Both the position numbers and the translations under genes were made by a program. The notes under the pieces are model-generated. The model worked only from the letters and a program-made list of their open reading frames with translations. It did no database searches and was not told the origin of the DNA. DNA of 34,983 nucleotides, from positions 1-34,983 of the forward strand of contig SDNZ01000011.1 of the NCBI GenBank assembly GCA_004524565.1, written 5' to 3'. Shown here piece by piece: positions 1-9,637 of the stretch. This stretch comes from Candidatus Thorarchaeota archaeon. GTDB lineage: Archaea > Asgardarchaeota > Thorarchaeia > Thorarchaeales > Thorarchaeaceae. Numbering within the stretch: the stretch's first letter is position 1; each line of letters begins with the position of its first letter.

Positions 1-134
1 CAACATTCAGTTCTTCGCTTTCACCCTCGTCTGACTCAAGACTAATCACAACCTTTCTCAACGTCTGTCAGGGGATTGATGGAACACAGAAGTCGACGTT
101 ATGGGTTCACTCACCCGCTAACCCGCACAGAATT

Positions 135-211
135 TGGTGCGGCCACCGGGATTCGAACCCGGGTTACGAGCTTGGAAGGCTCGGATCATAACCAGACTAG
201 ACTATGGCCGC
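135..211 (-). tRNA. tRNA-Gly (anticodon UCC), CCA encoded
   Basis: Reverse strand folds as cloverleaf: acceptor GCGGCCA/TGGCCGC, anticodon stem CGAGC-CTTCCAA-GCTCG, T-arm CCGGG-TTCGAAT-CCCGG, discriminator A followed by CCA. Confidence 0.95.
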
Positions 212-341
212 TGCGAAAGCAGAACACTAGGCGTTATGATTTAAGGATATTGATAGTATGGACCCTACAAACAGAGAATTGATGTCTAGAAACGCATAAT
301 ACCTCATTCTAGTATGTATATATCTTAGGAGTGGAGTAATC

Positions 342-743
342 GTGCAAACTGGCAGCTTTAACCCTTTTGTGTTCTTTGTGGCATTTCTGGGGTTCATGAT
401 TGGTTTCATAGCATACGGATACTACAAAGGATTATTATGGTTCCAGCAAGATAGTGCAAAGAGATCTGAGAGTTTACTTGCCTCATTTAACGTGAGAGAC
501 GAAGCGAGTGGAGGGTGGTTCCGTAGGTTTGGGAGGGGACTCGTCGTTCTGCTTTTTATAACCCTGATATCCTACCCGATTGTAACGAATCTGATTGTAC
601 TTTCACCATTCCAATTATTCATCTTTATTTTTGTGTTTCACTTACCATCAGAACTAATTCTGCTCATTATTTTAACAGTAATATACTGGAGAATCCATAA
701 GCAGCCCATAACAGAAGAAATGGGTCTAGACCAGACTGACTAG
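342..743 (+). CDS. Small membrane protein of unknown function
   Basis: 133 aa ORF with GTG start after GGAGTGG-like SD; several hydrophobic segments. Confidence 0.6.
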   Translation: MQTGSFNPFVFFVAFLGFMIGFIAYGYYKGLLWFQQDSAKRSESLLASFNVRDEASGGWFRRFGRGLVVLLFITLISYPIVTNLIVLSPFQLFIFIFVFHLPSELILLIILTVIYWRIHKQPITEEMGLDQTD

Positions 744-767
744 TCAATCCATGAGAGTAAATAGTGC

Positions 768-1484
768 TTAGACCGAGGAATATCGACTGTGAATCACTCC
801 TATTCTTGAAGAATACATCCAGAGTATTTCAGCACAAACATGCCAAGCCATCATTACCTCTCTATCAAGTTCAATTTGGGTATCAAATAGCTTCTTCAAG
901 TCTTCAGAAAAGTCGCCATGAGGAAAGGCTCCAACTCCAAAAATGAGTGGAACTGATACATCAAGAGGGAGTATGGACCGAAGAGAATCGATTGGCGTCC
1001 TCTGTCCATTCTCAATTGCAAGCATCGACTGAGCCTCTGAACCACCTTTCTTCAAATCGGAGATGAGTGCTGGAAGACTCTTTCTGGTAAAGTGTAATAG
1101 AGGTGTACCATCGACTGGTACTTGTCCTTTAGTGAACAATTGTTCAAGAAGACCAACAAATCTATCGTAGTTGCGCGGGAGACGAACTTCGGGATTGACT
1201 TCGATGATTCTACCATCTTGAAGATGAAGATGTATTGTAAGATTGCCACTCTTACAGAGAGGCGTTTCTAGAAGAGACATAAGAGAGAAAAACACAATAT
1301 CAGGACGTCCTCTTTGAAGCCCATTTTCTAAACGAGTCATTTCTCTTCCGTGATGAGATTGATCTAGAAGTATCTCGATTGGTTTCTTTCCTCTTCGCGC
1401 GGCATGTTTCTGAATCTGTTTCAAGGCTGAGATTTCAGAGGGAACCAGTTCCAATGCGCACTCTAATAGAATCATATGAAGCAT
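768..1484 (-). CDS. nep1: Nep1/Emg1-type rRNA pseudouridine methyltransferase
   Basis: Nep1-like motifs GRPDIVFFSLMSLLETPLCKSGNLTIHLHLQDGRIIEVNPEVRLPRNYDRF. Confidence 0.85.
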   Translation of the reverse strand: MLHMILLECALELVPSEISALKQIQKHAARRGKKPIEILLDQSHHGREMTRLENGLQRGRPDIVFFSLMSLLETPLCKSGNLTIHLHLQDGRIIEVNPEVRLPRNYDRFVGLLEQLFTKGQVPVDGTPLLHFTRKSLPALISDLKKGGSEAQSMLAIENGQRTPIDSLRSILPLDVSVPLIFGVGAFPHGDFSEDLKKLFDTQIELDREVMMAWHVCAEILWMYSSRIGVIHSRYSSV

Positions 1485-1562
1485 TCTTTATCCCAATGAA
1501 GAGAGGGACACGAACGATTTAAGCAGTTTGAAGCTTGCTAAAAGATAGGAAGCGGTATTTCT

Positions 1563-1898
1563 TTGTCTAAGAGAGGTTTTGCAAAAGAACGAATCAAACG
1601 TCTGGCACAAACAAGAGTGGAGATTCTATGGCAGCAGGCTATCAGCAATAGCAAGAGTCGTCCAGAGATTGCGCGATTACAGATGAGAAGTGCACGCAAA
1701 ATCGCACAACGGTCTAGGACAAAGATACCGTGGAATATCAGCAGAAGATTATGTAAACAGTGTGGAGCAATTCTAATTCCAGGAAAAACATGCAAAGTAC
1801 GAATGAGGCACAATAGAGCCAAACACATGGTAGTGACTTGCACGGAATGTGGGAAAGTAAAGAGATACTACTTGACAAATCTACGGTCACACGCATAG
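1563..1898 (+). CDS. rnp4: Ribonuclease P protein component 4 (Rpr2/Rpp21 family)
   Basis: Basic protein with CKQCGAILIPGKTCKVRMR...VVTCTECGKVKRYYL zinc ribbon. Confidence 0.85.
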   Translation: MSKRGFAKERIKRLAQTRVEILWQQAISNSKSRPEIARLQMRSARKIAQRSRTKIPWNISRRLCKQCGAILIPGKTCKVRMRHNRAKHMVVTCTECGKVKRYYLTNLRSHA

Positions 1899-1936
1899 CT
1901 TAATCAGAGTTGAAAATGGGCAAACGGTGAATTACA

Positions 1937-2218
1937 ATGAAGGACGAAACGCACCGCACTAGAATCAATATTGCATGGCAAGATCCAGCAATAATTCAGA
2001 TTGGAAAAGGTGGGGTCTCGGAAAATCTAGTGAAAGAAACGGTAAGACTTCTCAAAAAACACAATTACATCAAGGTCCGCATGCTCCGGAGTGCACTAGA
2101 TACCATGACTAAACAAGAATTAATGACTACACTTTGCGAGCGAACTGGTGCAACTTTCGAGGGACTTCGCGGGAACACCGGGGTAATTTACAAGATTCGT
2201 GCAGGTCAAGGTCGTTAA
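1937..2218 (+). CDS. YhbY/CRS1-type RNA-binding protein
   Basis: IQIGKGGVSENLVKETVRLLKKHNYIKVRML pattern of the YhbY/CRM domain. Confidence 0.8.
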   Translation: MKDETHRTRINIAWQDPAIIQIGKGGVSENLVKETVRLLKKHNYIKVRMLRSALDTMTKQELMTTLCERTGATFEGLRGNTGVIYKIRAGQGR

Positions 2219-2350
2219 CTCAACAGGTTTTAGTGAAACACAACGACAATCTTATATGGCAACTCTAGACGGTGACTCCAGCCTTTTGAGGTAAGTCATC
2301 GGCCCAATTTGTGTTAGGTGACAAATCTTCAAGAAAAATGGTGACTGACA

Positions 2351-2803
2351 ATGCCCACTGTCTATGATATTCCCGCCAACATCCTAATTCGGCGACTCGC
2401 ACAGGACCTTAAGTCCAGAGATGAAATTGCTCCCCCAGAGTGGACGCCGTTCGTTAAAACGGGTGCTCACAAAGAGAGAGCTCCAGATGATGCAGACTTC
2501 TGGTTTGTCAGATGTGCAAGCATTCTACGGAAAGTCTATCTCAAAGGACCTATTGGGACAGAGAAGTTAAAGATTGATTATGGAGGCAGGAAAAGACGTG
2601 GGACCAAACCAAACAAATTCCACAAGAGTGGTGGTGCAATCATCAGGACTGCACTACAGCAACTTGAGAGAGCTGGCTTTGTGAAAAAGCGAGGTACTCA
2701 AGGAAGGGAAATGACCGATATTGGTAGGTCATATATGGATAAATTGTCAGCGGCATTGAAGACTGAACTCTCAGAAGCAATCCCAGAGCTTGGAAAGTAC
2801 TAG
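2351..2803 (+). CDS. rps19e: Ribosomal protein S19e
   Basis: VYDIPANILIRRLAQDLK...PEWTPFVKTGAHKERAPDDADFWFVRCASILRKVYLKGPIGTEKLKIDYGGRKRRG. Confidence 0.95.
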   Translation: MPTVYDIPANILIRRLAQDLKSRDEIAPPEWTPFVKTGAHKERAPDDADFWFVRCASILRKVYLKGPIGTEKLKIDYGGRKRRGTKPNKFHKSGGAIIRTALQQLERAGFVKKRGTQGREMTDIGRSYMDKLSAALKTELSEAIPELGKY

Positions 2804-3152
2804 GCCAGGAGACTTGGCACAAATGAGTGATGAGGAGTTAGAGGCGATCCGTAGAAGGAAAATGGCTGAACTTCAAGAACAAGCACTCAGAGAACAGTCC
2901 CAGGAACAAGCAATTGCCGAAGCACAAGCCCAGAAAGAGGCTATACTACGGCAGATTCTGACGCCTGAGGCACGTGCTCGGTTATCCAACATCAAGATGG
3001 TAAAAACACAATTTGCAGAGCAAATTGAAATGCAACTGATTCAACTGGCCAGTTCAGGAAGACTCAGGGGTCAAGTAACAGACGAGCAACTAAAAGCGCT
3101 CTTGGTACAATTGCAGGAGAAAGAGCGTGAACGGAAAATAACGTTCAGATAA
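2790..3152 (+). CDS. PDCD5-family DNA-binding protein (true start perhaps ATG at 2823)
   Basis: [19 protein letters not shown]...[37 protein letters not shown]. Confidence 0.9.
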   Translation: MESTRPGDLAQMSDEELEAIRRRKMAELQEQALREQSQEQAIAEAQAQKEAILRQILTPEARARLSNIKMVKTQFAEQIEMQLIQLASSGRLRGQVTDEQLKALLVQLQEKERERKITFR

Positions 3153-3171
3153 AGCTGCACAGGTGATAAAT

Positions 3172-3327
3172 ATGGCACGAAACAAGCCACTCGGCAAAAA
3201 ACTCAGAATGGCAAAAGCAATGAAGAGTAATTCCTCAGTCCCCACATGGGTCGTAGTCAAGACTGGTGGAAGGGTCAGAAGGACACCGGCGCAGCGTAAC
3301 TGGAGACAGAGTAAGCTAAAGCCATAG
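3172..3327 (+). CDS. rpl39e: Ribosomal protein L39e (51 aa; missing from ORF track)
   Basis: Translation [51 protein letters not shown]; lies between PDCD5 and L31e as in many archaea. Confidence 0.95.
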   Translation: MARNKPLGKKLRMAKAMKSNSSVPTWVVVKTGGRVRRTPAQRNWRQSKLKP

Positions 3328-3331
3328 TCAG

Positions 3332-3766
3332 GTGGGCATAATGTCAAAGAAAAAGAAAGAAGCAGAAACCGAGGTCTCTGAGGAAGAACCAGAAATTGAA
3401 GAGATCGAGGAGATTGAAGAAGTAGAAGATGCACCAGCTGACGATAAAGCACCGACAGTTAAAGCACCTGATAGTGTTGAAGATGAAGAAGCAGAAGAGG
3501 AAGAAGAGATCATAGATGAACGCATCTATACTGTTCCTCTACGAAAAGCATACTGGACTGGCAGTAGACTTAGACGTGCAAATAGGTCAGTCAGAATTCT
3601 TAGAGAGTTTGTTCAAAGGCATATGAAGCCCGAAGACCTCTTAATTCAACCAGAAGTTAACGATCACATCTGGTCAAGAGGAATGCAGAAACCTCCTCGA
3701 AGAGTAAGAATTCGAGCGACAAAGAACGCAGACAATCTTGTTCGCGTATATCTTGCGGAGGGATAG
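3332..3766 (+). CDS. rpl31e: Ribosomal protein L31e with acidic N-terminal extension
   Basis: C-terminal half ERIYTVPLRKAYWTGSRLRRANRSVRILREFVQRHMK... is L31e; N-terminal ~60 aa is Glu/Asp-rich. Confidence 0.9.
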   Translation: MGIMSKKKKEAETEVSEEEPEIEEIEEIEEVEDAPADDKAPTVKAPDSVEDEEAEEEEEIIDERIYTVPLRKAYWTGSRLRRANRSVRILREFVQRHMKPEDLLIQPEVNDHIWSRGMQKPPRRVRIRATKNADNLVRVYLAEG

Positions 3767-3772
3767 ATTAGA

Positions 3773-4438
3773 ATGATCGCCCGAACAAACTTTGAGGGCG
3801 ATTCTAATGTTGGAGCCTACGGAATCGCCACAGACCGCTTTGTATTTGTCAGCTCTAATATTTCTGAAAAAGGAATAAGTGCAGTTGAGAAAACATTCAA
3901 TCTACCATTAGTTCAATCAACTGTAGCAACACTAGATGCAATTGGTCTTGTAGCTGTAGCCAATTCAAATGGAATTCTTCTCCCTTACACAACAACAGAT
4001 GATGAGCTAAAACAAGTAAAGCAAACAGCGGAAGTTCCAGTAGACTGGATTGATGATAAAATGACTGCGCTGGGGAACATCATTATCGCAAATGATAGTG
4101 GTGCGATGTGTCACCCAGATTTCAGTCCTGAGGCAATACGGAAAATCTCAGATGTTCTTGGTGTTGAAGTGATACCCGGAACTATAGCCAAACTCCCCAT
4201 TGTCGGTGCTAATGTAGTAACGACAAATCATGGTGCAGTGGTTCATCCTCTCGCTACGGATGATGAGATGGACCAGCTATCACAGCTGTTAAAAGTACAC
4301 ATCGAAGTTGGAACAGTCAATAGAGGTAGCCCATATACTAGTCTAGGTGTGCTTGCCAATATTGATGGAATGATTGCAGGATCTGATACGACAGGTGTGG
4401 AACTTGCACACATAAGCCAGGTCCTTGGTTTCGTATAG
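3773..4438 (+). CDS. eif6: Translation initiation factor aIF6
   Basis: FEGDSNVGAYGIATDRFVFV...GNIIIANDSGAMCHPDFSPEA; pseudo-repeat eIF6 pattern. Confidence 0.95.
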   Translation: MIARTNFEGDSNVGAYGIATDRFVFVSSNISEKGISAVEKTFNLPLVQSTVATLDAIGLVAVANSNGILLPYTTTDDELKQVKQTAEVPVDWIDDKMTALGNIIIANDSGAMCHPDFSPEAIRKISDVLGVEVIPGTIAKLPIVGANVVTTNHGAVVHPLATDDEMDQLSQLLKVHIEVGTVNRGSPYTSLGVLANIDGMIAGSDTTGVELAHISQVLGFV

Positions 4439-4454
4439 ATGAGGTGTGAATTAG

Positions 4455-4700
4455 ATGAGTCAGAAAATCTGGATAGCAACAGGTGAATTCAAGAAGAAGA
4501 AAAGAACGTTCACTTTTACTCGAGAACTACTCGGTGATAAGGAATCACATGTCCGTGAGAGGATTCTCTCTGAACTTGGTAGTCGCCATAGAGTGAAGAG
4601 AAAAGAGATTACAATCTCAGAAATCAAAGAGATTAAGCCAGAAGATGTAAAGAGTCTTGAACTGCGGAATTTCCTAGGACTGGAGAGCGAATTTACATGA
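4455..4700 (+). CDS. rpl18a: Ribosomal protein L18Ae/LX
   Basis: 81 aa, position between eIF6 and prefoldin alpha, SRHRVKRKEITISEIKEI motif. Confidence 0.85.
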   Translation: MSQKIWIATGEFKKKKRTFTFTRELLGDKESHVRERILSELGSRHRVKRKEITISEIKEIKPEDVKSLELRNFLGLESEFT

Positions 4701-5152
4701 GTGAAGAACAGCAACAGCTGCTCCAAAGGATATACCAAGAGCAACAGTTGACTGAATCAAATATTACACTACTTCAGCAACGTTTGGAACTTTTGCAGGC
4801 ATATCTAACTAACTTCAGAGCTGGACTTATGGTACTCAATGAGATTGAAACTAGAAAGGAAGGCGAAGAGATGCTGATGAACGTTGGAGGAAGTATTTTC
4901 GTTCAAGCAAAACTAGTCAATCCTCAAAGTGTCACTCGAAGTATTGGTAGTGGCGTAAGAATTGAACAGAATGTAGCAGATGCAAAAACTGCTGTCCAAG
5001 AACAAATCAGTGGCTTAGAAAAACAATACGAAAAATTGGCAGAAGAATATCAGAAAATGATAGCTCGTGCCTCAGTATTAAACTCCCAATTCCAACAACT
5101 CGCTGCTCAAGTACAAGGTCAAGACGGGACACCTCAAAGTTCGGAGGAATAG
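4697..5152 (+). CDS. pfdA: Prefoldin alpha subunit
   Basis: Coiled coil ends with VGGSIFVQAKLVNPQSVTRSIGSGVRIEQNVADA beta-hairpin motif. Confidence 0.9.
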   Translation: MSEEQQQLLQRIYQEQQLTESNITLLQQRLELLQAYLTNFRAGLMVLNEIETRKEGEEMLMNVGGSIFVQAKLVNPQSVTRSIGSGVRIEQNVADAKTAVQEQISGLEKQYEKLAEEYQKMIARASVLNSQFQQLAAQVQGQDGTPQSSEE

Positions 5153-5156
5153 TCCT

Positions 5157-6068
5157 GTGTTCGATAAGCTCAGGAAAGCTCTTGACACGGCTGTCACCAA
5201 GACAACAACAAGAGAACTGAGCGATAAGAACCTTGAAGATGCTGTCTGGCAACTACAGATGGTTTTGATTCAGAATGATGTAGCAGTTGAAGTTGCTGAG
5301 CAGATATGTGAATTGACAAAAAAGAAGATACTGGGAACCAGAGCTGGGAGATTAGAGAACCTGGGTAAGTTGTTCAAACAAGCCATTCTCGACTCTATTC
5401 TTGAAATCTTAACTCCAGAACATCCCCTCGATCCTTTGGCATTTGCATCTGAAAGGAAACAGAGAGGGGAAATTACAACAATCCTTTTCGTAGGCGTTAA
5501 CGGAACTGGAAAGACGACTACTCTAGCAAAAGTCGCCAACCTGTTTAAAAAGAATGGATTTTCAGTTGTTATTGCTGCAGGAGATACATTCAGAGCTGGA
5601 AGTATTGAACAACTAGAACGACATGCAGAACGTCTGGGGATACGGGTCATCAAACAAGATTATGGATCAGACGCGGCAGCTATTGCTTTCGATGCGATTG
5701 CTCACGCAAAGGCTAGACATATCGATATTGTACTCATCGATAGTGCTGGAAGAATGCAAAGTAACAAGAACCTCCTTGATGAGATGAAGAAGATTGCACG
5801 TGTTGCCAATCCGGACATCAAACTCTTTGTGGGTGATGCTCTCGCGGGAAATGATGCACTTTCCCAAGCAAAGGAGTTTCATAAGGCCATAACTATCGAT
5901 GGCGCAGTTCTAACAAAAGTTGATGCAGACCCATCTGGAGGTGCTGCTTTATCCATAGCATATGTGACGGGTCGACCTGTTGTGTTCATTGGAGTGGGTC
6001 AAGAATACGATCACATCGAGCGATTTGATCCAGAATGGTTTGCACATAGAATTGTTGGTGATAATTGA
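5157..6068 (+). CDS. ftsY: Signal recognition particle receptor FtsY
   Basis: SRP GTPase motifs GVNGTGKTTTLAKVA, DTFRAGSIEQLERHAERLG, DSAGRMQSNKNLLDEM, TKVDADPSGGAALSI. Confidence 0.97.
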   Translation: MFDKLRKALDTAVTKTTTRELSDKNLEDAVWQLQMVLIQNDVAVEVAEQICELTKKKILGTRAGRLENLGKLFKQAILDSILEILTPEHPLDPLAFASERKQRGEITTILFVGVNGTGKTTTLAKVANLFKKNGFSVVIAAGDTFRAGSIEQLERHAERLGIRVIKQDYGSDAAAIAFDAIAHAKARHIDIVLIDSAGRMQSNKNLLDEMKKIARVANPDIKLFVGDALAGNDALSQAKEFHKAITIDGAVLTKVDADPSGGAALSIAYVTGRPVVFIGVGQEYDHIERFDPEWFAHRIVGDN

Positions 6069-7057
6069 GCAAGTGGAGAGCTTTTTATACGAGGCCTTAC
6101 GATGGGCAATATAGAAGCCTTGAGGTGTTGCTATTGAGCCTGAGAGGTAAAAGTGTAATAGATTTGTCTGATTTCGAGAGGTTCGAACTAAGACAATTTT
6201 TAGATACTGGACATGACTTGAAGAGAAAACAGAAACGGGGAGAACCCCATGAGATTCTGAAAGGCAAGTCCATGGCAATGATTTTCATGAAATCTTCAAC
6301 AAGAACACGCGTTTCATTCGAAGTGGGTATGACTCAACTTGGAGGACATGCACTCTATTTACAGCCAAGTGGAACACAACTTGGTCGGGGAGAAACTATC
6401 GGAGATACCGCTCAGGTTCTTAGCAGATATTGTGATGTGATAATGGCCCGAGTCTTCGGACATGACGAGGTTATGGGACTAGCAGAGTTCAGTACAGTTC
6501 CTGTTATTAATGGACTCTCAGATCTTCTTCATCCTTGCCAAATCATGGCGGATATGATGACAATAGAAGAACACAGAGGAAATCTCGAGGGGCAAAAGAT
6601 AGTATATGTTGGTGACTCGAATAACGTAAGCAATTCAATCATGCAGGGTTGCACGATTATGGGAATGGATGTGACCATAGGCTCACCAAAGGGATATACT
6701 CCATCTGAAGAAATTCTAAAGAAAGCCACTCAACTGAGTAAGAGATATGGTACGACTCTTGAGGTCAGCACCAATCCAGATGAGGCTGTGAAAGGAGCAG
6801 ATGTAATCTACACTGATACTTTCTTTAGTATGGGTCAAGAAAGATCGAAAGAGAAAGAAGATGCATTGATGGCTTTTCAAGTGAATAAAGCCCTAGTTGG
6901 AAAGGCAAAAAGTGATGCCATAGTGATGCACTGTCTTCCCGCACATAGAGATGAAGAACTAACCTCAGAAGTAATGGATGGTCCTCACTCAGTAGTCTTT
7001 GATCAAGCTGAGAACAGACTTCATGCTCAGAAAGGAATTCTTGCTCTAATAGTCTAA
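6065..7057 (+). CDS. argF: Ornithine carbamoyltransferase
   Basis: MKSSTRTRVSFEVGMTQLGG, HPCQIMADMMT, MHCLPAHRDEE motifs; start uncertain (overlaps ftsY stop). Confidence 0.95.
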   Translation: MSKWRAFYTRPYDGQYRSLEVLLLSLRGKSVIDLSDFERFELRQFLDTGHDLKRKQKRGEPHEILKGKSMAMIFMKSSTRTRVSFEVGMTQLGGHALYLQPSGTQLGRGETIGDTAQVLSRYCDVIMARVFGHDEVMGLAEFSTVPVINGLSDLLHPCQIMADMMTIEEHRGNLEGQKIVYVGDSNNVSNSIMQGCTIMGMDVTIGSPKGYTPSEEILKKATQLSKRYGTTLEVSTNPDEAVKGADVIYTDTFFSMGQERSKEKEDALMAFQVNKALVGKAKSDAIVMHCLPAHRDEELTSEVMDGPHSVVFDQAENRLHAQKGILALIV

Positions 7058-7069
7058 GAGGATGATTGT

Positions 7070-8035
7070 TTGGTAGGCGAGTTTGTATCAATTGGCAGAA
7101 TCAATATCGACATCGATATGTATGTCGATAGACTTCCAAAGCGAAATGACCACATCATGTGTGATGAGGGCCATGTATCATTAGGAGGTTCTGCAGCAAA
7201 CTTCGCCACTCAGGCAACACGATTAGGTGTCAAGACCACACTCATGAGTTGTGTTGGAGATGACGTTTATGGTGAACTTGTAATTAAGGAATTGACAAAG
7301 ATTGGTGTAGACACGAGTAATATTCTTGTTCTCGATAAAAATGAGACTGGAATCTTCTTCTATGCACACGATCCTCAAAATGACCAAATAGTTGTAGCTA
7401 AACCTGGTGCAAACAAGTTCCTAGAGAAGAGGTTCTTCGAAGATGATAGCATTGCAGATGCCAAAGTCATTCATGTTGCTGGTTCATTTCCGATGATGAT
7501 AGGTCGCGCATCAGAAATGACAACGACACATGGAATGGTCCTATCCCTAGATCCTGGAAGAGCAGCCAAAGACCTTGATTTTAATAGAATTCTAAAGCAA
7601 ACGGACTTATTGTTTTTGAATAGTGATGAGTTGAAGGAATACTTCAAACTGGAACCGACTGAATCAGCATTGCGTAAGTTTGCTAAGACATTTCCTGGTG
7701 TTGTAATTCTCAAAATGGGGAAGAATGGCGCCATAGCTACTGATGGATTTGAATATTGTACGTCTCAAATATTTGATGTACCTGTTAAGGACACTTTAGG
7801 GGCAGGAGATTCATTTGCAGCTGGTTTCATTACAGCTTGGACTAGATCCGAGAGAATCCCACAAGCACTTAATGTAGCAAATGCTACAGCTGCATTGACG
7901 ATTAAACATGAGGGAGCTCAACAAGGGCAACCAAACTTGGAAGAGGTAGCTAGATTGTTACGCAATCATAACATCGCAATAGACTCAATTCTCAAGACTT
8001 TCAAATCTCACTCAAGGAGCCATCGTAGTAGATGA
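7070..8035 (+). CDS. PfkB-family carbohydrate kinase
   Basis: GGSAANFATQATRLG and DTLGAGDSFAAGFITAW signatures. Confidence 0.9.
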   Translation: MVGEFVSIGRINIDIDMYVDRLPKRNDHIMCDEGHVSLGGSAANFATQATRLGVKTTLMSCVGDDVYGELVIKELTKIGVDTSNILVLDKNETGIFFYAHDPQNDQIVVAKPGANKFLEKRFFEDDSIADAKVIHVAGSFPMMIGRASEMTTTHGMVLSLDPGRAAKDLDFNRILKQTDLLFLNSDELKEYFKLEPTESALRKFAKTFPGVVILKMGKNGAIATDGFEYCTSQIFDVPVKDTLGAGDSFAAGFITAWTRSERIPQALNVANATAALTIKHEGAQQGQPNLEEVARLLRNHNIAIDSILKTFKSHSRSHRSR

Positions 8036-8104
8036 GTATTACCTAGGTAGTATTCTAGTTTTTACTGTCACATTACACGGGTAATAACATAGAATTAGAA
8101 GTGA

Positions 8105-9241
8105 GTGGTAATTATGCACCCATTATTAGAAGAGGTCCTTAGTTCGGGCGGAAAACGCGACACGAAACCTAAACGAAGAAAGAATGAACCAAGGTCAGCA
8201 ACAACTGATGAGGAACTTGCAGAGTTACTTGATTCAGTAAGCGCAAGGATTCTTGTTGCAGGCGTTGGAGGCGCAGGTAACAATGCGATAACTCGTCTTA
8301 TGGAAGTAGGAGTAGAAGGAGCAGAAACCCTCGCACTAAACACTGATGCACAGGACTTATACTTCTGCAATTCCCATCATAAATTGCTTCTAGGAAAGGA
8401 AACATGTGGTGGATTGGGTGCAGGTAACAATCCAGATGTTGGCGAAGCTGCGGCAATAGAGTCCTATGAAACCATCAAAGATGTAGTCAGGGGCGATCTT
8501 GTATTCATTACAGGAGGAATGGGCGGAGGTACGGGCACTGGAGCAGCTGCACATGTTGCTAAGGCAGCCAAAGAAAATGGTGCTTTGACCGTTGCGATTG
8601 TATGCCTACCATTTGATGTTGAAGGTGCAACAAGAAAGAAGAATGCCACTCGCGGTCTTAATGCACTGATGGAACATGTTGACACCCTTATTGCAATACC
8701 AAATGAGAAATTATTGGAGATAGCACCAGACCTCTCAATGCCTGAAGCATTCATGGTCGCTGATGAGGTGCTTGTGCGTGCTGTAAAGGGTATTGCTGAA
8801 CTGATTTCCAAACCAGGTTTAGTGAATCTGGACTTTGCTGATGTGAGGACTACCATGAAGAATGGTGGTGTATCAATTATCGCTCTAGGTGAAGGTGTTG
8901 GAGAGGATAGAGCTGAACAAGCGGTTATCAACGCATTACGCAATCCTCTCATTGATGTATCCATAGAGAATGCTCGCAATATACTAGTAAACGTCAGTGG
9001 TAGTGCAGACTTGCAACTTATAGAGGCAAAACGTGCAGTTGAACTTGTTACTGAACAGGTTCATCCAGGTGCAGAGGTAATCTATGGTGCATTGATTGTG
9101 CCAGAACTAGAAGATAGACTAAGGGTCACAATTATTGCTTCAGGGGTGAGCTCACCCTATGTCTTTGATAAAACAGAACCGTTTACTCCCTTAGTAGATG
9201 ATCTCAAGTCGGATTTGGGAGTTCCTCGGCTCTCTCAATAA
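8105..9241 (+). CDS. ftsZ: Cell division GTPase FtsZ
   Basis: GVGGAGNNAITRL, FITGGMGGGTGTGAAAHVAKAAKE tubulin/FtsZ signature. Confidence 0.97.
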   Translation: MVIMHPLLEEVLSSGGKRDTKPKRRKNEPRSATTDEELAELLDSVSARILVAGVGGAGNNAITRLMEVGVEGAETLALNTDAQDLYFCNSHHKLLLGKETCGGLGAGNNPDVGEAAAIESYETIKDVVRGDLVFITGGMGGGTGTGAAAHVAKAAKENGALTVAIVCLPFDVEGATRKKNATRGLNALMEHVDTLIAIPNEKLLEIAPDLSMPEAFMVADEVLVRAVKGIAELISKPGLVNLDFADVRTTMKNGGVSIIALGEGVGEDRAEQAVINALRNPLIDVSIENARNILVNVSGSADLQLIEAKRAVELVTEQVHPGAEVIYGALIVPELEDRLRVTIIASGVSSPYVFDKTEPFTPLVDDLKSDLGVPRLSQ

Positions 9242-9294
9242 AGTACACACTCAGCAAACGTTAAAAGAGAACCAATCTAGATTGCTGACGAACC

Positions 9295-9323
9295 CCCTGA
9301 CTGCTTTTGCAGTCTTTTCAGGG
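9295..9323 (+). promoter_or_regulatory. RNA hairpin in ftsZ-secE gap / secE leader
   Basis: GACTGC-TTTT-GCAGTC perfect stem flanked by CCCT/AGGG; 13 nt upstream of the likely secE ATG. Confidence 0.55.
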
Positions 9324-9336
9324 ATGTGATTACAAA

Positions 9337-9525
9337 ATGGGTGTTGGTTCATTCATAAACGACAGCAGAAGAATTCTGAAATTGGCTACCAAGCCCTCCA
9401 GAACAGAACTATGGACAAGCACAAAGATTAGCTTGCTTGCTATGGTGATAGTAGGAGCGCTCAGTTTCATTATTCAGGTTATTATGACTGTAATAACATC
9501 CGGTTGGGGTACAACAGCTACATAG
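9337..9525 (+). CDS. secE: Preprotein translocase subunit SecE/Sec61-gamma
   Basis: MGVGSFINDSRRILKLATKPSRTELWTSTKISLLAMVIVGALSFIIQVIM; between ftsZ and spt5. ATG at 9337 preferred over track start 9307. Confidence 0.9.
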   Translation: MGVGSFINDSRRILKLATKPSRTELWTSTKISLLAMVIVGALSFIIQVIMTVITSGWGTTAT

Positions 9526-9637
9526 ACCAATATTTGGATTGAATATTGACCAATCCGAATCTTCATATCAAACATATGGATTCCCCAATTTGATTTGTAG
9601 TTTAAACTATAATATTCAGCAGGAAGTGTAAGAAAAA

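Noticed and set aside
76-282. 68-aa plus-strand ORF
   Set aside because: Runs antisense through tRNA-Gly; no protein-like features.
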